Positions 1-10,611 are shown, counted from the first letter of the stretch. The stretch is 64,000 bases of DNA from Herbaspirillum aquaticum (GCF_002213425.1 NZ_NJGV01000014.1:51267-115266); one strand, 5' to 3'. The notes: generated from the letters alone by a model not told the origin. Program-made: numbers and translations.

Positions 1-368
1 TCTGCGCGGAGGCCGTGCGCATCACGCGCGAGAAGACGGCCCACCTGCCGCACGTACAAGTGCGCAGGCAGTCGCTGCCCGAACAATGGCCCGCCGGTGG
101 ACACGACATGCCGCAGGTCGACCTGATCCTCTTCTCGGAGCTCTGCTACTACTTCGATGCGCCCAACGTGGCCGAGATGGTGGCCCTGGCCACCACCGCG
201 CTGGCACCCGCCGGCCACCTGCTGGCCTGCCACTGGAAGAAGGATTTCGATGACCGGCTGCTGGCCACGCGTCCCATGCACCAGCTCATCGATGCACACG
301 CGCGCCTGAAGCGCCAGGCCTGTTATGAAGACGAGGACATCCTCATCGATCTCTGGCGCAAGATCTGA
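1..368 (+). CDS. SAM-dependent methyltransferase, NodS-like (3' part only)
   Basis: The reading frame is open from the first bases of the window, so the start lies upstream and only about the last 120 codons are present. The segment DLILFSELCYYF, followed by an Ala/Leu-rich helix and the strand GHLLACHW, resembles the second half of a Rossmann-type methyltransferase of the NodS family, after the SAM-binding motif. The glycosyltransferase gene follows after a 33-nt gap on the same strand, behind a clear Shine-Dalgarno sequence, so the two are probably co-transcribed. In related bacteria such methyltransferases occur with glycosyltransferases and deacetylases in small cell-surface or glycolipid clusters; that link is inference. 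The substrate is unknown. Confidence 0.7.
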   Translation, partial: CAEAVRITREKTAHLPHVQVRRQSLPEQWPAGGHDMPQVDLILFSELCYYFDAPNVAEMVALATTALAPAGHLLACHWKKDFDDRLLATRPMHQLIDAHARLKRQACYEDEDILIDLWRKI

Positions 369-401
369 TCCGCTTCACACCATCACCCTCGAGGAGAGAG
401 C

Positions 402-1112
402 ATGATCGGCATCGTCATCCCCGCCCACGACGAAGAAGCCACCCTGCACGCTTGCCTGCGCGCGGCCCGGGAGGCGGCGTCGCATCCTCTGCTGCAGGGG
501 GAAGCGGTACGCATTGCAGTGGTGCTCGACAGTTGCAGCGATGCCTCCGAGAGAATTGCCCGGGGCCATCCTGTGACGGTGCTGCCATTGCAGGTGCGCA
601 ATGTCGGGCTGGCCCGTCATCACGGCGCCCAGGCGCTCATCGCCGAGGGCGCGCGCTGGCTGGCCTTTACCGATGCCGATACGCTGGTGGCGCCCGACTG
701 GCTGGCGTCGCAACTGCAGCTGCAGGCCGATGCCGTCTGCGGCACCGTCACGCCTGACAGCTGGCGCGATCATCCTTTGGAAGTGCAGCAGCGCTTCGCG
801 CGCGACTATCACGACCGCGACGGCCATCGCCATATCCACGGCGCCAATTTCGGGGTGTGCGCGCAAGCGTATGCGCGTGCGGGAGGATTTCCGCCGCTGG
901 CCTGCCACGAGGATGTAGGGCTGGTGCAAGCCCTGCAGGCCATCGGCGCGCACATCGCCTGGAGTGCCCGCGTGCGCGTGGTCACCAGCACCCGCAGCGC
1001 GAGCAAGGCGCGCGGCGGCTTTGGCGACACCCTGCGCCAGTGGGCCGCGGAAGAATGCGCGGCCATGCTGCCGGTTCAGCGCGCGCTGTCTCCGGCACGT
1101 ACCACCTGCTGA
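402..1112 (+). CDS. Family 2 glycosyltransferase
   Basis: The protein has 236 residues. It begins with the GT-A strand IGIVIPAHDEE, which binds nucleotide-sugar, carries a DxD-type motif (FTDADTLV, near residue 91) for metal and sugar binding, and has a later acidic motif (CHEDVGL) where family 2 enzymes place their catalytic base. The start is supported by GAGGAGAG about 8 nt upstream. It follows the methyltransferase fragment and was probably made from the same transcript. It has no membrane segment, so it is predicted to be cytoplasmic or peripheral. Its last 37 nt overlap the end of the convergent YihY gene. Donor and acceptor cannot be told from sequence. Confidence 0.8.
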   Translation: MIGIVIPAHDEEATLHACLRAAREAASHPLLQGEAVRIAVVLDSCSDASERIARGHPVTVLPLQVRNVGLARHHGAQALIAEGARWLAFTDADTLVAPDWLASQLQLQADAVCGTVTPDSWRDHPLEVQQRFARDYHDRDGHRHIHGANFGVCAQAYARAGGFPPLACHEDVGLVQALQAIGAHIAWSARVRVVTSTRSASKARGGFGDTLRQWAAEECAAMLPVQRALSPARTTC

Positions 1113-2479
1113 GCCTGCTGGATGCTCACATGATGGTCCTGCACCGTATTGACCAGCCGCTGGCGTTTTGCGCGTGAGCCGAAGTTGTTGGCGTAGATCC
1201 AGGTGAACTCCGCGCCCAGCAGGAAGATCTGCGCCGAGTAGTAAATCCACAGCAGCAGCAGCGCAAACGAGCCGGCCGCACCGAAGCCCGAGGTCATGCC
1301 GGTGCTGCCCAGGTAGAGGCCGATGAGGTACTTGCCGATGATGAAGAGCACCGTGGTGGCGACCGCACCGATCCAGACGTCATGCCAGGACAGCGTCACG
1401 CGCGGCATGAACTTGTAGATCATCGAGAAGAGCGTGGAAAACACCACGAAGGAGAGCACGAAGTTGAGCATCTGCAGCAGCAGTTGCCAGCCCTCGAACC
1501 AGCCGCCCCACCAGCGCCCAAGGGCGGCCAGCGCCGCACTGACCACCAGCGAGATGATCAGCAGGAAACCCAGGCCGATGATGAGCCCGAAGGACAGCAG
1601 CCGCGTGCGCGCCAGTTGCCATACGCCGCTCTTGCGCTTGACGGCGGGAATGCGCCAGATGCGGTCCAGCGCGCTCTGCAGTTCGGAGAACACGGCGGTG
1701 GCACCGATGACCAGCGTCACCACGGAAATGGCTGCGGCAATCAAGCCCTCGCGCGGCTGGCTCACCGATTTCAGCAAACCCTGGATGGCGAAGGCGCCTT
1801 CGGTACCGACGATGTCGCGGATCTGGTTGACGATCTCGCCCTGTGCCGCGTCGTGGCCGAAGAGCATGCCGGCCACCGCAATGGCGATCACCAGCATGGG
1901 CGCAATCGAGAAGATGGTGTAGTAGGCGATGGCCGCGCCCATGCTGGGCGCGAAGTCATCAATCCAGGCATTGATGGCCGCCACCGTCATCTGCCAGGCC
2001 TGCTGGGCGCGGGTACCGCCCTTGAGCATCTTGACCTCGGCGGCCGGGTCCAGGTAATCCGACGGTGCCGGTTCCAGCTTGGCCTTGACGATGTCGATGC
2101 GCGCGGGCGCGTCCGCCGGTGGCACAACGTCGTTGCGGGCTTTCTCGGCGGCCGCCTTGGCCCGCTCGGAACCCTTGCGCCAGGCGGCAATGAGCGGCAT
2201 GGCCAGCGTGACCACGCGCAGGGCGCGCTCGAGCCCGGGCGGCACCGCTTCACGCCCGCCATGCCCGGCGTGGCTGTCATGAGCGGCCACCGCAGGCCGT
2301 GCGCGCGGCGCTGCCGCGCGTTTCTGGCGGCGCTTTCTTCCCAGCCACAGACCCACTCCCGCACTGAGCAGCGCACCGGCAACCAGGCCCCCCGTGGAGG
2401 GAGCGGCACGCTCGGCGGGATCACGGGTGGTCGCAGCAGTCTGGCGAGACGATGGGGAAGGGTCGTAAGAGCTGCTCAT
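1076..2479 (-). CDS. YihY/UPF0761 family inner-membrane protein with long N-terminal extension
   Basis: The protein has 467 residues from the ATG at 2479, which has GAGGA a few bases upstream; a longer frame exists but lacks such a site. The family core covers roughly residues 160-440. It contains the diagnostic segment SMGAAIAYYTIFSIAPMLVI and about six membrane helices, ending in LLLLWIYYSAQIFLLGAEFTWIYA. Before the core lies an extension of about 150 residues rich in Ala, Arg and Lys, with a hydrophobic stretch (GGLVAGALLSAGVGLWLG) near residues 30-47. Members were once annotated as ribonuclease BN, which is now regarded as an error; the true role is unknown. The gene converges on and overlaps the glycosyltransferase. 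Confidence 0.85.
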   Translation of the reverse strand: MSSSYDPSPSSRQTAATTRDPAERAAPSTGGLVAGALLSAGVGLWLGRKRRQKRAAAPRARPAVAAHDSHAGHGGREAVPPGLERALRVVTLAMPLIAAWRKGSERAKAAAEKARNDVVPPADAPARIDIVKAKLEPAPSDYLDPAAEVKMLKGGTRAQQAWQMTVAAINAWIDDFAPSMGAAIAYYTIFSIAPMLVIAIAVAGMLFGHDAAQGEIVNQIRDIVGTEGAFAIQGLLKSVSQPREGLIAAAISVVTLVIGATAVFSELQSALDRIWRIPAVKRKSGVWQLARTRLLSFGLIIGLGFLLIISLVVSAALAALGRWWGGWFEGWQLLLQMLNFVLSFVVFSTLFSMIYKFMPRVTLSWHDVWIGAVATTVLFIIGKYLIGLYLGSTGMTSGFGAAGSFALLLLWIYYSAQIFLLGAEFTWIYANNFGSRAKRQRLVNTVQDHHVSIQQAQQVVRAGDSAR

Positions 2480-2820
2480 GGGGTCCTCGGCTTGGCATCT
2501 TGTTGTGGCAGTGTGACCGACACGCATGAACGATTGTTCCTGCGGCCCGCAAGCGCTTCCAGCCTTGTAGGAAGCCACTGTCAGCGTTCCGGACGGGCGA
2601 CGGGAAAGCGCCGCACATGGTATAAAGTGAATCTTCGCGCAAGTAGCCACGGCTTGCAAAAAAGCCTGGATTTCGCACTGCGCATGAACCAGGCCGGCGC
2701 GAGCCGGTCTGTCTGAATTCTCCCCAGGCCATAGCGCCTGCCCTGCGTTTGCGCAACCTCATTGCGCGACGCGTCCGGGCGGCGCCGGCCCTTCCCCAAC
2801 CTGACGAACGAGGATTGCCC

Positions 2821-4254
2821 ATGTATAAGGACGTACAGCTTTTCATCAACGGCGAATGGACCGCCAGCGCCTCCGGCCGCACCATCGATGTCGTCAATCC
2901 GGCGACCGAAGAAGTGATCGGCAAGATCGCCCACGCCGACCGCAGCGACCTGGATCGCGCCCTGGAAGCCGCCAAAAAGGGTTTCGAGACCTGGCGCAAC
3001 ATGTCCGCCTTCGAGCGTTCCAAGATCATGCGCCGCGCGGCTGACCTGCTGCGTGAACGCGCCGACGATATCGCGCGCCTGATGACCATGGAACAAGGCA
3101 AGCCGCTGGGCGAATCCAAAATGGAAACCCTGGGTGCCGCCGACACCATCGACTGGTTCGCCGAAGAAGCCCGCCGCACCTACGGCCGCCTGGTACCGGC
3201 CCGCGTGCCGGGTGCCTACCAGATGGTGATCAAGGAGCCGGTCGGTCCGGTGGCCGCCTTCACGCCCTGGAATTTCCCGATCAACCAGGTGGTGCGCAAG
3301 CTCTCGGCGGCCCTGGCCGCAGGCTGCTCCATCATCGTCAAGGCGCCGGAAGAAACCCCGGCCTCCCCGGCTGAACTGATCCGCGCCTACGCCGATGCGG
3401 GCGTGCCGGCCGGTGTCATCAACCTGGTCTACGGCGTGCCGGCCGAGATCTCGGAATACCTGATCCCGCATCCGGTGATCAAGAAGATTTCCTTCACCGG
3501 CTCCACCCCGGTGGGCAAGCAGCTCGCGGCCCTGGCCGGCCAGCACATGAAGCGTGCCACCATGGAACTGGGCGGCCACGCTCCGGCCATGGTGTTCGAT
3601 GACGTGGATGTGGAACTGGCCGCCAAGACCCTGGCCACCTCCAAGTTCCGCAATGCCGGCCAGGTGTGCGTCTCGCCGACCCGCTTCCTGGTGCAGAAGG
3701 GTGTCTTCAATGCCTTCGTCGACAAGTTCGTCACCTATGCCGAACAGCTGAAGGTGGGCAATGGCCTGGAGGCTGGCGTGGGCATGGGCCCGGTGGCCAA
3801 CAAGCGCCGCATCCCGGCGCTGGAAGCCTTGATCGACGATGCCGTCTCGCAAGGCGCGCAGCTGCGCACTGGTGGCAAGCGCATTGGTAACAAGGGTTAC
3901 TTCTTCCAGCCGACCGTGCTGACCAATGTGCCGCTGGACGCCCGCGTGATGAACGAGGAGCCCTTCGGTCCTCTGGCCATCATCAATTCCTTCGAGACCC
4001 TGGATGAGGTGATCACCGAAGCCAACCGCCTGCCCTTCGGCCTGGCCGCCTATGCCTTTGCCAAGTCGGCCAAGACCAAGCACGCCCTGGCCGCGCGCGT
4101 GGAAAGCGGCATGCTGACCATCAACCACCTGGGCCTGGCGCTGCCGGAACTGCCTTTCGGCGGCATCAAGGACAGCGGCTACGGTTCCGAAGGCGGTACC
4201 GAGGCCATCGAGGCTTACATCAACACCAAGCTGGTGACGCAGCTGGATGTCTGA
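2821..4254 (+). CDS. NAD(P)-dependent semialdehyde dehydrogenase (succinate- or 2-oxoglutarate-semialdehyde type)
   Basis: The protein has 477 residues and is a full-length aldehyde dehydrogenase. It oxidises a semialdehyde to the acid through a Cys thioester. Visible motifs are the cofactor-domain segment [24 protein letters not shown], the catalytic-Glu motif MELGGHAP and the catalytic-Cys motif [12 protein letters not shown]. The start is the ATG preceded by GAGGA; an upstream in-frame start would add residues outside the family. It resembles both GabD-type succinate-semialdehyde dehydrogenases and the 2-oxoglutarate-semialdehyde dehydrogenases of pentose and aldarate catabolism, so the substrate is left open. 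It stands alone, convergent with ftsK, and ends before a strong bidirectional terminator. Confidence 0.85.
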   Translation: MYKDVQLFINGEWTASASGRTIDVVNPATEEVIGKIAHADRSDLDRALEAAKKGFETWRNMSAFERSKIMRRAADLLRERADDIARLMTMEQGKPLGESKMETLGAADTIDWFAEEARRTYGRLVPARVPGAYQMVIKEPVGPVAAFTPWNFPINQVVRKLSAALAAGCSIIVKAPEETPASPAELIRAYADAGVPAGVINLVYGVPAEISEYLIPHPVIKKISFTGSTPVGKQLAALAGQHMKRATMELGGHAPAMVFDDVDVELAAKTLATSKFRNAGQVCVSPTRFLVQKGVFNAFVDKFVTYAEQLKVGNGLEAGVGMGPVANKRRIPALEALIDDAVSQGAQLRTGGKRIGNKGYFFQPTVLTNVPLDARVMNEEPFGPLAIINSFETLDEVITEANRLPFGLAAYAFAKSAKTKHALAARVESGMLTINHLGLALPELPFGGIKDSGYGSEGGTEAIEAYINTKLVTQLDV

Positions 4255-4260
4255 TGCCGC

Positions 4261-4278
4261 GCAGGTCGCATGACCTGC
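4261..4278 (+). other. Small hairpin just after the aldehyde dehydrogenase
   Basis: A 7-bp perfect stem, GCAGGTC with GACCTGC, encloses a GCAT loop immediately after the stop codon. It has no T-tract. It may stabilise the mRNA 3' end upstream of the true terminator. Confidence 0.4.
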
Positions 4279-4305
4279 TGCAATGATCGCCCTGCGTGAT
4301 CAAAA

Positions 4306-4345
4306 AAAATCGGCGGACCTGCAAGGGTCCGCCGATTTTCTTTTG
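4306..4345. terminator. Bidirectional intrinsic terminator between aldehyde dehydrogenase and ftsK
   Basis: A 14-bp perfect stem (4306-4319 with 4326-4339) has a 6-nt loop. It is flanked by an A-run on the left and a T-run on the right, so it can end transcription from both convergent genes. Confidence 0.93.
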
Positions 4346-4357
4346 GGGCTGTGCTGT

Positions 4358-7342
4358 TCATTCTTCGCCGCCACCCCCCGAGGGCGGCACCAAAATATCG
4401 CGGCTGCCATTGCGCGACATGGCCGAAAGCACGCCCGCCGTTTCCATCTGCTCCACCAGCCGCGCGGCGCGGTTGTAGCCGATGCGCAATTGCCGCTGCA
4501 CCGAGGAGATGGAAGCGCGGCGCGTCTTGAGCACGAAGGCCACCGCTTCGTCGTAGAGCGGATCGGATTCGGCATCGCCCCCCTCGCCGCCGGCGAACAT
4601 GTCGGCCTGGGTCGTGTCTTCGGAGATCGGCGGGGCCAGGATTTCTTCGATGTAGCGCGGTTCGCCGAAGGACTTCAGGTATTCCACCACGCGATGCACT
4701 TCTTCATCAGAGACGAAGGCACCATGCACCCGCTGCGGATAACCCGAGCCCGGCGGCAGGAACAGCATGTCGCCATGGCCCAGCAGCGATTCGGCCCCCA
4801 TCTGGTCCAGCACGGTGCGCGAGTCGATCTTGGAAGACACCTGGAAGGCCACGCGGGTCGGGATGTTGGCCTTGATGAGGCCGGTGATCACGTCCACCGA
4901 GGGCCGCTGCGTGGCCAGGATCAGGTGGATGCCGGCCGCGCGCGCCTTCTGGGCCAGGCGCGCAATCAGTTCTTCCACCTTCTTGCCGACCACCATCATG
5001 AGGTCGGCCAGTTCGTCGATGACGATGACAATCGTCGGCAATTTTTCCAGCGGCTCGGGCGCGTCCGGCGTCAAGCTGAAGGGATTGGGGATCTTCTCGC
5101 CACGGGCGGCGGCATCGTCGAGCTTCTGGTTGTAGCCGGCCAGGTTGCGCACGCCCAGCTTGGACATCTTCTTGTAGCGGCGCTCCATTTCTTCCACCGC
5201 CCAGTTCAGCGCATGGGCTGCTTCGCGCATGTCGGTCACCACCGGTGCCAGCAGGTGCGGAATGCCTTCATAGATCGACAGCTCCAGCATCTTGGGGTCG
5301 ATCATGATCAGGCGCACTTCCTCGGGGGTCGCCTTGTAGAGCAGCGAGAGGATCATGGCATTGATGGCCACCGACTTGCCCGACCCGGTGGTACCGGCCA
5401 CCAGCATGTGCGGGGCGCGCGCCAGGTCGGTCACCACGGGCGTGCCGGTGATGTCCTTGCCCATGGCAATGGTCAGGTGCGAAGCGGATTTGCGATACGC
5501 CTGAGAATGCACGATCTCGGAGAGCTTGATCATCTGCCGGCGCGCATTGGGCAGCTCCAGGCCCATGCAGGTCTTGCCGGGAATGGTCTCGACCACGCGG
5601 ATGGAGGTCAGGCCCAGGGCACGTGAAAGATCCTTCACCAGGTTCACCACCTGCGCGCCACGCACGCCTTGTGCCGGCTCCACTTCGAAACGGGTGATCA
5701 CCGGACCGGCCTCGGCACCGAGCACCGTCACCGGCACCTTGAATTCGCGCAGCCGCTGTTCGATCAGGCGGCCGGTTTCCTGCAGTTGCTCGGGGTCGAC
5801 CTCGATGCGGGATTCGGGGACTTCATCGAGCAGATCCAATGACGGCAGGGGGATGTCCACGCGCGGCTCGTCAACGTAGCCCTCGGGGGCCATGGCCGCC
5901 GGCTGTACGTAGCCCGGAACGGCGTCGGGCATGCGGACGGTGAAGGCCGCAGGGGGCTGGAGCGGCGGCGCTTCAGGCACGGGGTCCGGCAGCATGTCGA
6001 ACCAGGGCGCATTGAAGGTGCCGAGGTCGATCGGTTCCGGTTGCGGCTCGGGCAGCGGTGTTGCCGGCTCGGGAGCGGCCATCGGGGCCATCGGTGCGGT
6101 GAAGGGCGGCACCACAGGGGCGACGGCCGCTGGCGGCAAGGGGATGGGCGCGGGCACTGGCCCCAGGGATTGCGGCAACGGCTGTCCCTGCGAGTTTAGC
6201 GGCACGATAGGCTGCACCTGCGGCGGCAAGGGTGCGGCCGGTGGCGCTTCCTGCTCGCCGTCGGCCTGCTGCAGGGAACGCATCAGGCGCGTCGGTACGA
6301 CATCGGCACGCTCGGCCGGTTTGCCGGGCGCGCTCCCCGGTTCCGGGGTACGGCCCACGCTGCTGATGCGGATGCTGCGGGTAGGCTGGGCCGGTGCCGG
6401 ATTACCGCGGGCAATGGAAGGCGGGATCGGCCGAATCGGCGGCGACGGCGTGGCCGCGCGCGACAGGCTGGCATCAGCTGCCGCACTGGCCGCCGAAATG
6501 GCTCGGCTGGCGGCGGCACGGGCCAGCATGGCTTCGGTCGGACGCAGGCTTTCAAAGGCAGCCCATTCGGATTCCGGACGCGGCTTGGCTGCCGGGTCGG
6601 TCTGGCGCGGATTGATGGCAGGCCACTTGCCGCCCTGCGTGCTGCCGGCAGGTGCGGCCTGGCTGTTGCGGCTGCCACCGGTGAGGGCCGACAGCGGCAC
6701 TTTCCAGTCGTCACGCGGCGCATTGTCTGCCGGGCGTTCCGGCGCCGGGGCCGGTGTCAGGCGCGCCGGCCGCGGACGCGGTGCGAAGGGCGACGCCGGC
6801 GGCATGCGCTTGGCCGATGCGGAACCAGGGGAAGGCGCGCGCGGCATCGAGCTACGGCGTTCGGTGCTGGCAGGAAAACTGCTGCGGGCAGGTCCGGCAC
6901 TGCCGTGCAGGCTGTTCATGCGCAATCGTTCACTTTCGGCGCTGCCGCGGCGCGGCGGGCCCAGGTCTAGTTCGGGATGCTCATCGCGGCCAGCCGGTGC
7001 GCCTCGGCCAAACATGGCGCCCAGCAGCCATTTCAGGCCCAGTGCCAGCAAACCCAGCATCAGGATGGCGGCAATGCCACGGCTGATCTTGCCGCCCACG
7101 GCATCCATCAGGGCGGCACCGAACAGGGCGCTGCCCGGCCCCTCTTCGCCCGTGACCAGTTGCGAACGTACCAGCGACTCGACCGCGCTGCTGGCAGCCA
7201 GCAGCAGCAGGCTGCCGCACCACAGGCGAATGGCGCCGCGCCCGCCGAAGATGGACTTGCGGCCGAGCGCGCGCGCTACCGTGCGCAGCAGCAGCGGCAG
7301 CAGCCAGAGGACCGACCAGCCAAACCATTTGACGAAAATCAT
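4358..7342 (-). CDS. ftsK: DNA translocase FtsK
   Basis: The protein has 994 residues. It pumps double-stranded DNA at the division septum to clear and decatenate chromosome ends. The start at 7342 is preceded by GGGAG and begins directly with a membrane helix. About three or four hydrophobic helices occupy residues 1-110. A Pro/Ala/Arg-rich linker of nearly 400 residues follows. The RecA-like motor has Walker A GTTGSGKS and Walker [14 protein letters not shown]. The last 70 residues form the winged-helix gamma domain ([22 protein letters not shown]) that reads the polar KOPS sequences. The membrane part is shorter than the four-helix module of E. coli FtsK. It is transcribed away from tag and ends at the shared terminator. 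Confidence 0.95.
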   Translation of the reverse strand: MIFVKWFGWSVLWLLPLLLRTVARALGRKSIFGGRGAIRLWCGSLLLLAASSAVESLVRSQLVTGEEGPGSALFGAALMDAVGGKISRGIAAILMLGLLALGLKWLLGAMFGRGAPAGRDEHPELDLGPPRRGSAESERLRMNSLHGSAGPARSSFPASTERRSSMPRAPSPGSASAKRMPPASPFAPRPRPARLTPAPAPERPADNAPRDDWKVPLSALTGGSRNSQAAPAGSTQGGKWPAINPRQTDPAAKPRPESEWAAFESLRPTEAMLARAAASRAISAASAAADASLSRAATPSPPIRPIPPSIARGNPAPAQPTRSIRISSVGRTPEPGSAPGKPAERADVVPTRLMRSLQQADGEQEAPPAAPLPPQVQPIVPLNSQGQPLPQSLGPVPAPIPLPPAAVAPVVPPFTAPMAPMAAPEPATPLPEPQPEPIDLGTFNAPWFDMLPDPVPEAPPLQPPAAFTVRMPDAVPGYVQPAAMAPEGYVDEPRVDIPLPSLDLLDEVPESRIEVDPEQLQETGRLIEQRLREFKVPVTVLGAEAGPVITRFEVEPAQGVRGAQVVNLVKDLSRALGLTSIRVVETIPGKTCMGLELPNARRQMIKLSEIVHSQAYRKSASHLTIAMGKDITGTPVVTDLARAPHMLVAGTTGSGKSVAINAMILSLLYKATPEEVRLIMIDPKMLELSIYEGIPHLLAPVVTDMREAAHALNWAVEEMERRYKKMSKLGVRNLAGYNQKLDDAAARGEKIPNPFSLTPDAPEPLEKLPTIVIVIDELADLMMVVGKKVEELIARLAQKARAAGIHLILATQRPSVDVITGLIKANIPTRVAFQVSSKIDSRTVLDQMGAESLLGHGDMLFLPPGSGYPQRVHGAFVSDEEVHRVVEYLKSFGEPRYIEEILAPPISEDTTQADMFAGGEGGDAESDPLYDEAVAFVLKTRRASISSVQRQLRIGYNRAARLVEQMETAGVLSAMSRNGSRDILVPPSGGGGEE

Positions 7343-7498
7343 GCTACTCCCAAACTTCACCGGCCTGGCAGCGCGCCAGCCGGCCTCGTGAATCCGAGCG
7401 ATGCAAGCCGATGCTGCATCGCAGGCTGCGAGTGTAAACCAAACCGCTACCCTGCCGCCGCACATCGGGCGGCCTTTTGGTGCAGAGCACGCCCGGCC

Positions 7499-8089
7499 TC
7501 AACGGCCGTGACAATGGCAATCCAGCACGTGGTCGTTGATCACGCCCACGCCTTGCAGGTAGGCATAGATGATGGTGGAACCGACAAACTTGAAGCCGCG
7601 CTTGGCCAGCTCCTTGGAAATCGCATCCGACAGCGGCGTCTTGGCCGGGCAGTCTGCCAGCGAAGCCCAGCGGTTGACGATGGGCTGGCCATCGACCTTG
7701 CCCCACAGATAGGCATCGAGTCCGCCGACTTCTTCGCGCAGCTGCAGGTAGGCACGCGCATTGCCGATGGTGGCAGCCACCTTCAGGCGATTGCGCACGA
7801 TGCCGGGATTGTTCAGCAACTGCGCGACCTTGCGCTCGTCATAACGGGCGATCTTCTCGGCATCCCAGTCGTCGAAGGCTTCCCGGTAGCTGTCGCGCTT
7901 GTTGAGCACGGTTTCCCAGGAGAGTCCGGCCTGGGCGCCTTCGAGGTTCAGCATCTCGAAAAGACGCCTTTCATCGTGGCAGGGCACGCCCCACTCGTGG
8001 TCGTGATACTGCACATAGCGGGGATTGGCCAGGTTGACCCAGCCGCAGCGGACAAGTGTTTGCGTCATGATGGTGTTGTTTTCGTTCAT
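7499..8089 (-). CDS. tag: DNA-3-methyladenine glycosylase I
   Basis: The protein has 197 residues. It excises 3-methyladenine from alkylated DNA as the first step of base excision repair. The N-terminal RCGWV and YHDHEWG carry the first Cys and His of the Tag zinc site, and the C-terminal DHVLDCHC supplies the second pair. The helix LSWETVLNKR is the usual core of the fold. Two in-frame ATGs are possible: 8089, used here and 11 nt after the kinase stop, and 8068, which would give a protein 7 residues shorter. Neither has a strong Shine-Dalgarno sequence, so translation is probably coupled to the upstream kinase gene. The enzyme identity is much surer than the exact start. Confidence 0.92.
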   Translation of the reverse strand: MNENNTIMTQTLVRCGWVNLANPRYVQYHDHEWGVPCHDERRLFEMLNLEGAQAGLSWETVLNKRDSYREAFDDWDAEKIARYDERKVAQLLNNPGIVRNRLKVAATIGNARAYLQLREEVGGLDAYLWGKVDGQPIVNRWASLADCPAKTPLSDAISKELAKRGFKFVGSTIIYAYLQGVGVINDHVLDCHCHGR

Positions 8090-8099
8090 TTCGCCGGAT

Positions 8100-9113
8100 T
8101 CACACCGGCCACAAGGGAGGTTCATCCATCAGCGCGATCTGTTCGCGCAGTTCCAGGATGCGGTCCTGCCAGTAACGTTGGGTGTTAAACCAGGGGAAGG
8201 CCACCGGGAAAGCCGGGTCATCCCAGCGCCGTGCCAGCCAGGCGGAATAATGGATCAGGCGCAGCGTGCGCAGGGCTTCGATGAGGTACAGCTCGCGCGG
8301 CTCGAATTCGCAGAAACTTTCATATCCTGCCAACAGGTCGGCAAATTGCCCCACCATCTCGCGCCGTTCGCCCGAGAGCAGCATCCACAGGTCCTGTACG
8401 GCCGGGCCGCTGCGGCTGTCGTCGAAATCGACGAAGTGCGGGCCGGCATCGGTCCACAGGACGTTGCCGACATGGCAATCGCCATGCAGGCGCAGGGTGC
8501 GAATCTCCCCTGCCCGCTCGTAGCAGCGCCGCACGCCCTCCAGCGCCTGCTCGACCGTAGTGCGCCAGGCGGTGGCCACGTCCATGGGGATGAAATCGTT
8601 CGCCAGCAGCCAGTCACGCGGTTCCTCGCCGAAGCTGGCGATGTCCAGCGCCGGGCGGGACTGGAAGGGGCTGCGCAGGCCGACCGCATGGATACGGCCG
8701 ATGAAGCGGCCAAGACGTTCCAGCGTGTCGGCATCGTCCAGTTCGGGGGCACGGCCACCGTGGCGGCGGAATACGGCAAAGCGAAAACCGGCGTGGCGAT
8801 GCAGGGAGGCGCCATTGTCCAGACGCATGGCGGGCACGACGGGCACCTCTTCGTCGGCCAACTTCTGCGAAAAAGCATGTTCTTCGAGGATTTGTTCGTC
8901 AGTCCAGCGCAAGGGGCGATAAAACTTGGCCACCAGCGGCGGGCCGTCTTCCATGCCGACCTGGTAGACGCGGTTTTCGTAGCTGTTCAGGGCCAGCAGG
9001 CGGCCGTCGCCGTACAGGCCCAGCCCGTCGAGGGCATCGAGGACCGTATCGGGCGAGAGCGTGGCGAAGGAAGTGGCGTCGGGAAGGTCAGCAGATTGGG
9101 CGGGGGAATTCAT
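8100..9113 (-). CDS. srkA: Stress response Ser/Thr protein kinase (SrkA/YihE/RdoA family)
   Basis: The protein has 337 residues and an aminoglycoside-phosphotransferase-like kinase fold. The catalytic loop is [12 protein letters not shown] (HGDxHxxN) and the metal-binding motif is [11 protein letters not shown]. An N-terminal Lys in VAKFYRP is the likely ATP ligand. In E. coli the homologue counters Cpx-dependent and oxidative stress-induced death; direct targets are poorly known. It lies directly upstream of tag with an 11-nt gap on the same strand, so the pair probably forms a damage-survival operon. The gene is divergent from the YecA-family gene, with 136 nt between them holding the promoters. 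Confidence 0.88.
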   Translation of the reverse strand: MNSPAQSADLPDATSFATLSPDTVLDALDGLGLYGDGRLLALNSYENRVYQVGMEDGPPLVAKFYRPLRWTDEQILEEHAFSQKLADEEVPVVPAMRLDNGASLHRHAGFRFAVFRRHGGRAPELDDADTLERLGRFIGRIHAVGLRSPFQSRPALDIASFGEEPRDWLLANDFIPMDVATAWRTTVEQALEGVRRCYERAGEIRTLRLHGDCHVGNVLWTDAGPHFVDFDDSRSGPAVQDLWMLLSGERREMVGQFADLLAGYESFCEFEPRELYLIEALRTLRLIHYSAWLARRWDDPAFPVAFPWFNTQRYWQDRILELREQIALMDEPPLWPV

Positions 9114-9249
9114 GCGCCTATTGTACTGTCCACCAGCCTGCCCGCCCCATCAGATTGCACGATCCGGGCCAGCAACCGGGCCGCAACACTCGCGCCCCCG
9201 GCCCAATGCCTTTACACTCCTGCCTTTAGCATCAGTCATTGGAACCATC

Positions 9250-9945
9250 ATGCATCTCGACCAGCCCCTTTCCGACGCCGAATTCGACGAACTCGACGAT
9301 TTTCTCCTCTCCGATCGCTGCGCCGATGACGTGATGACCATGGACACCCTGCACGGCTACCTGACGGCCCTGGCCATCGGTCCGCAGGAAGTGCTGATGG
9401 CCGAATGGCTGCCGGGCGTCTGGGGCAGCCGTCCGGAAGACACCCCCAAGTTCAAGAATGGCAAGGAAGCCGAGCGCATCACCAGCCTGATCGCGCGCAG
9501 CATGAACGAAATCGCCATCACCTTCGAGGTCGCTCCCAAGGAATATGAACCGCTCTTCTGCGAGCGCGAGCACGAAGGCAAGCCGCTGCTCGATGCCGAA
9601 GCCTGGGCCTGGGGCTTCTGGGAAGGCATTCAATTGCGCGCGGCGCAGTGGGACGAAATCTTCCACTCCAACCTGGCCCCGCTGATGCGCCCCATCTACC
9701 TGCTCGGCTCGGAAGAGCTGGAAGAGGAAGAAACCAAGCTCATCGACGACCCGATCAAGACCCACAAGCTGGCCATCGAGATCGAATCGGCCATTCCGCA
9801 CATCTACCGCTACTGGGCGCCCAAACGCAAGTCGGCGGTCGAGCAGGTCCAGCGCGATGCGCCCAAGACCGGCCGCAACGATCCCTGCCCCTGCGGCAGT
9901 GGCAAGAAATACAAGAAGTGCTGCGGGGCGGACTCGGAAGAATGA
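9250..9945 (+). CDS. UPF0149/YecA family protein with C-terminal SEC-C zinc motif
   Basis: The protein has 231 residues. Residues 1-180 match the all-helical YecA/YgfB fold ([13 protein letters not shown], then [14 protein letters not shown] and WAWGFWEGI). The C-terminus is a SEC-C motif, [19 protein letters not shown], the same zinc-binding tail found on SecA. In E. coli YecA this tail binds ribosomes; whether that holds here is inference. The start at 9250 gives the expected family N-terminus, although a longer open frame exists upstream. The gene ends before a bidirectional terminator shared with orn. Confidence 0.88.
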   Translation: MHLDQPLSDAEFDELDDFLLSDRCADDVMTMDTLHGYLTALAIGPQEVLMAEWLPGVWGSRPEDTPKFKNGKEAERITSLIARSMNEIAITFEVAPKEYEPLFCEREHEGKPLLDAEAWAWGFWEGIQLRAAQWDEIFHSNLAPLMRPIYLLGSEELEEEETKLIDDPIKTHKLAIEIESAIPHIYRYWAPKRKSAVEQVQRDAPKTGRNDPCPCGSGKKYKKCCGADSEE

Positions 9946-9961
9946 TTCACCAGGCCCCATG

Positions 9962-9994
9962 AAAAAGGCGCGCCAGATGTGGGCGCGCCTTTTT
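9962..9994. terminator. Bidirectional terminator between the YecA-family gene and orn
   Basis: A 13-bp perfect stem (9962-9974 with 9982-9994) has A5 on one side and T5 on the other and a 7-nt loop. It lies between convergent genes. Confidence 0.93.
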
Positions 9995-10041
9995 GCTTCA
10001 TACAGGACGGTTTTTGCTGCCAACCGCCCACTCCGCGGGGA

Positions 10042-10611
10042 TCACTCCTTGATGAAGTGCTCGCGGTAGTACTTCAGTTCTTCGATCGATTCCAGGATGT
10101 CGGCCAGGGCGGTGTGCATCTGGCGCTTCTTGAAACCGGTGGCGATTTCGGGCTTCCAGCGCTTGCACAGTTCCTTCAGGGTCGACACATCGAGATTGCG
10201 ATAGTGGAAGAATTCTTCCAGCTTGGGCATGCCGCGCACCATGAAACGGCGGTCCTGGCAGATGGAATTGCCGCACATGGGCGACTTGCCGGCCGGGACG
10301 TATTGCTTCAGGAAGGCGATGATCTGCTGTTCGGCGTCGGCTTCGGTGACGGTGGAGGCCTTGACGCGGTCGATCAGGCCGGAGCGGCCGTGGGTGCCCT
10401 TGTTCCAGGCGTCCATGCCGTCCAGCAGCTCGTCGGACTGGTGGATGGCCAGCACCGGGCCTTCGCCCAGCACGTTCAGTTCGGCATCGGTAACCACCAC
10501 GGCCACTTCGATGATGCGATCCTTGTCCGGATCCAGACCGGTCATTTCCATATCGACCCAGACCAGGTTCATTTCATTGGGCCGGACAGGCGCGGCGGGG
10601 GCTTGTGACAT
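10042..10611 (-). CDS. orn: Oligoribonuclease
   Basis: The protein has 189 residues. It degrades 2-5 nt RNA fragments, and pGpG from cyclic-di-GMP turnover, to mononucleotides. It is a DEDDh exonuclease: [10 protein letters not shown] holds the first Asp and Glu, [12 protein letters not shown] the next Asp, and the C-terminal [11 protein letters not shown] the His and last Asp. The start has AAGGAAG about 6 nt upstream. It diverges from the Ste24-like protease gene and converges on the YecA-family gene. Length and motifs are complete. Confidence 0.96.
   Translation of the reverse strand: MSQAPAAPVRPNEMNLVWVDMEMTGLDPDKDRIIEVAVVVTDAELNVLGEGPVLAIHQSDELLDGMDAWNKGTHGRSGLIDRVKASTVTEADAEQQIIAFLKQYVPAGKSPMCGNSICQDRRFMVRGMPKLEEFFHYRNLDVSTLKELCKRWKPEIATGFKKRQMHTALADILESIEELKYYREHFIKE

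Noticed and set aside
1382..2716. Long open frame opposite the YihY gene
   Set aside because: Composition is Gln/His/Arg-rich without any domain, and it is antisense to a clear membrane protein. It is a GC-bias shadow.
4283..5626. Open frame opposite the ftsK motor domain
   Set aside because: It crosses the terminator, has no recognisable motif, and FtsK on the other strand is certain.
8066..8068. Downstream ATG of tag as the start
   Set aside because: Possible, but the ATG at 8089 is better placed for coupling to the kinase stop; neither has a good ribosome site, so the choice is tentative.
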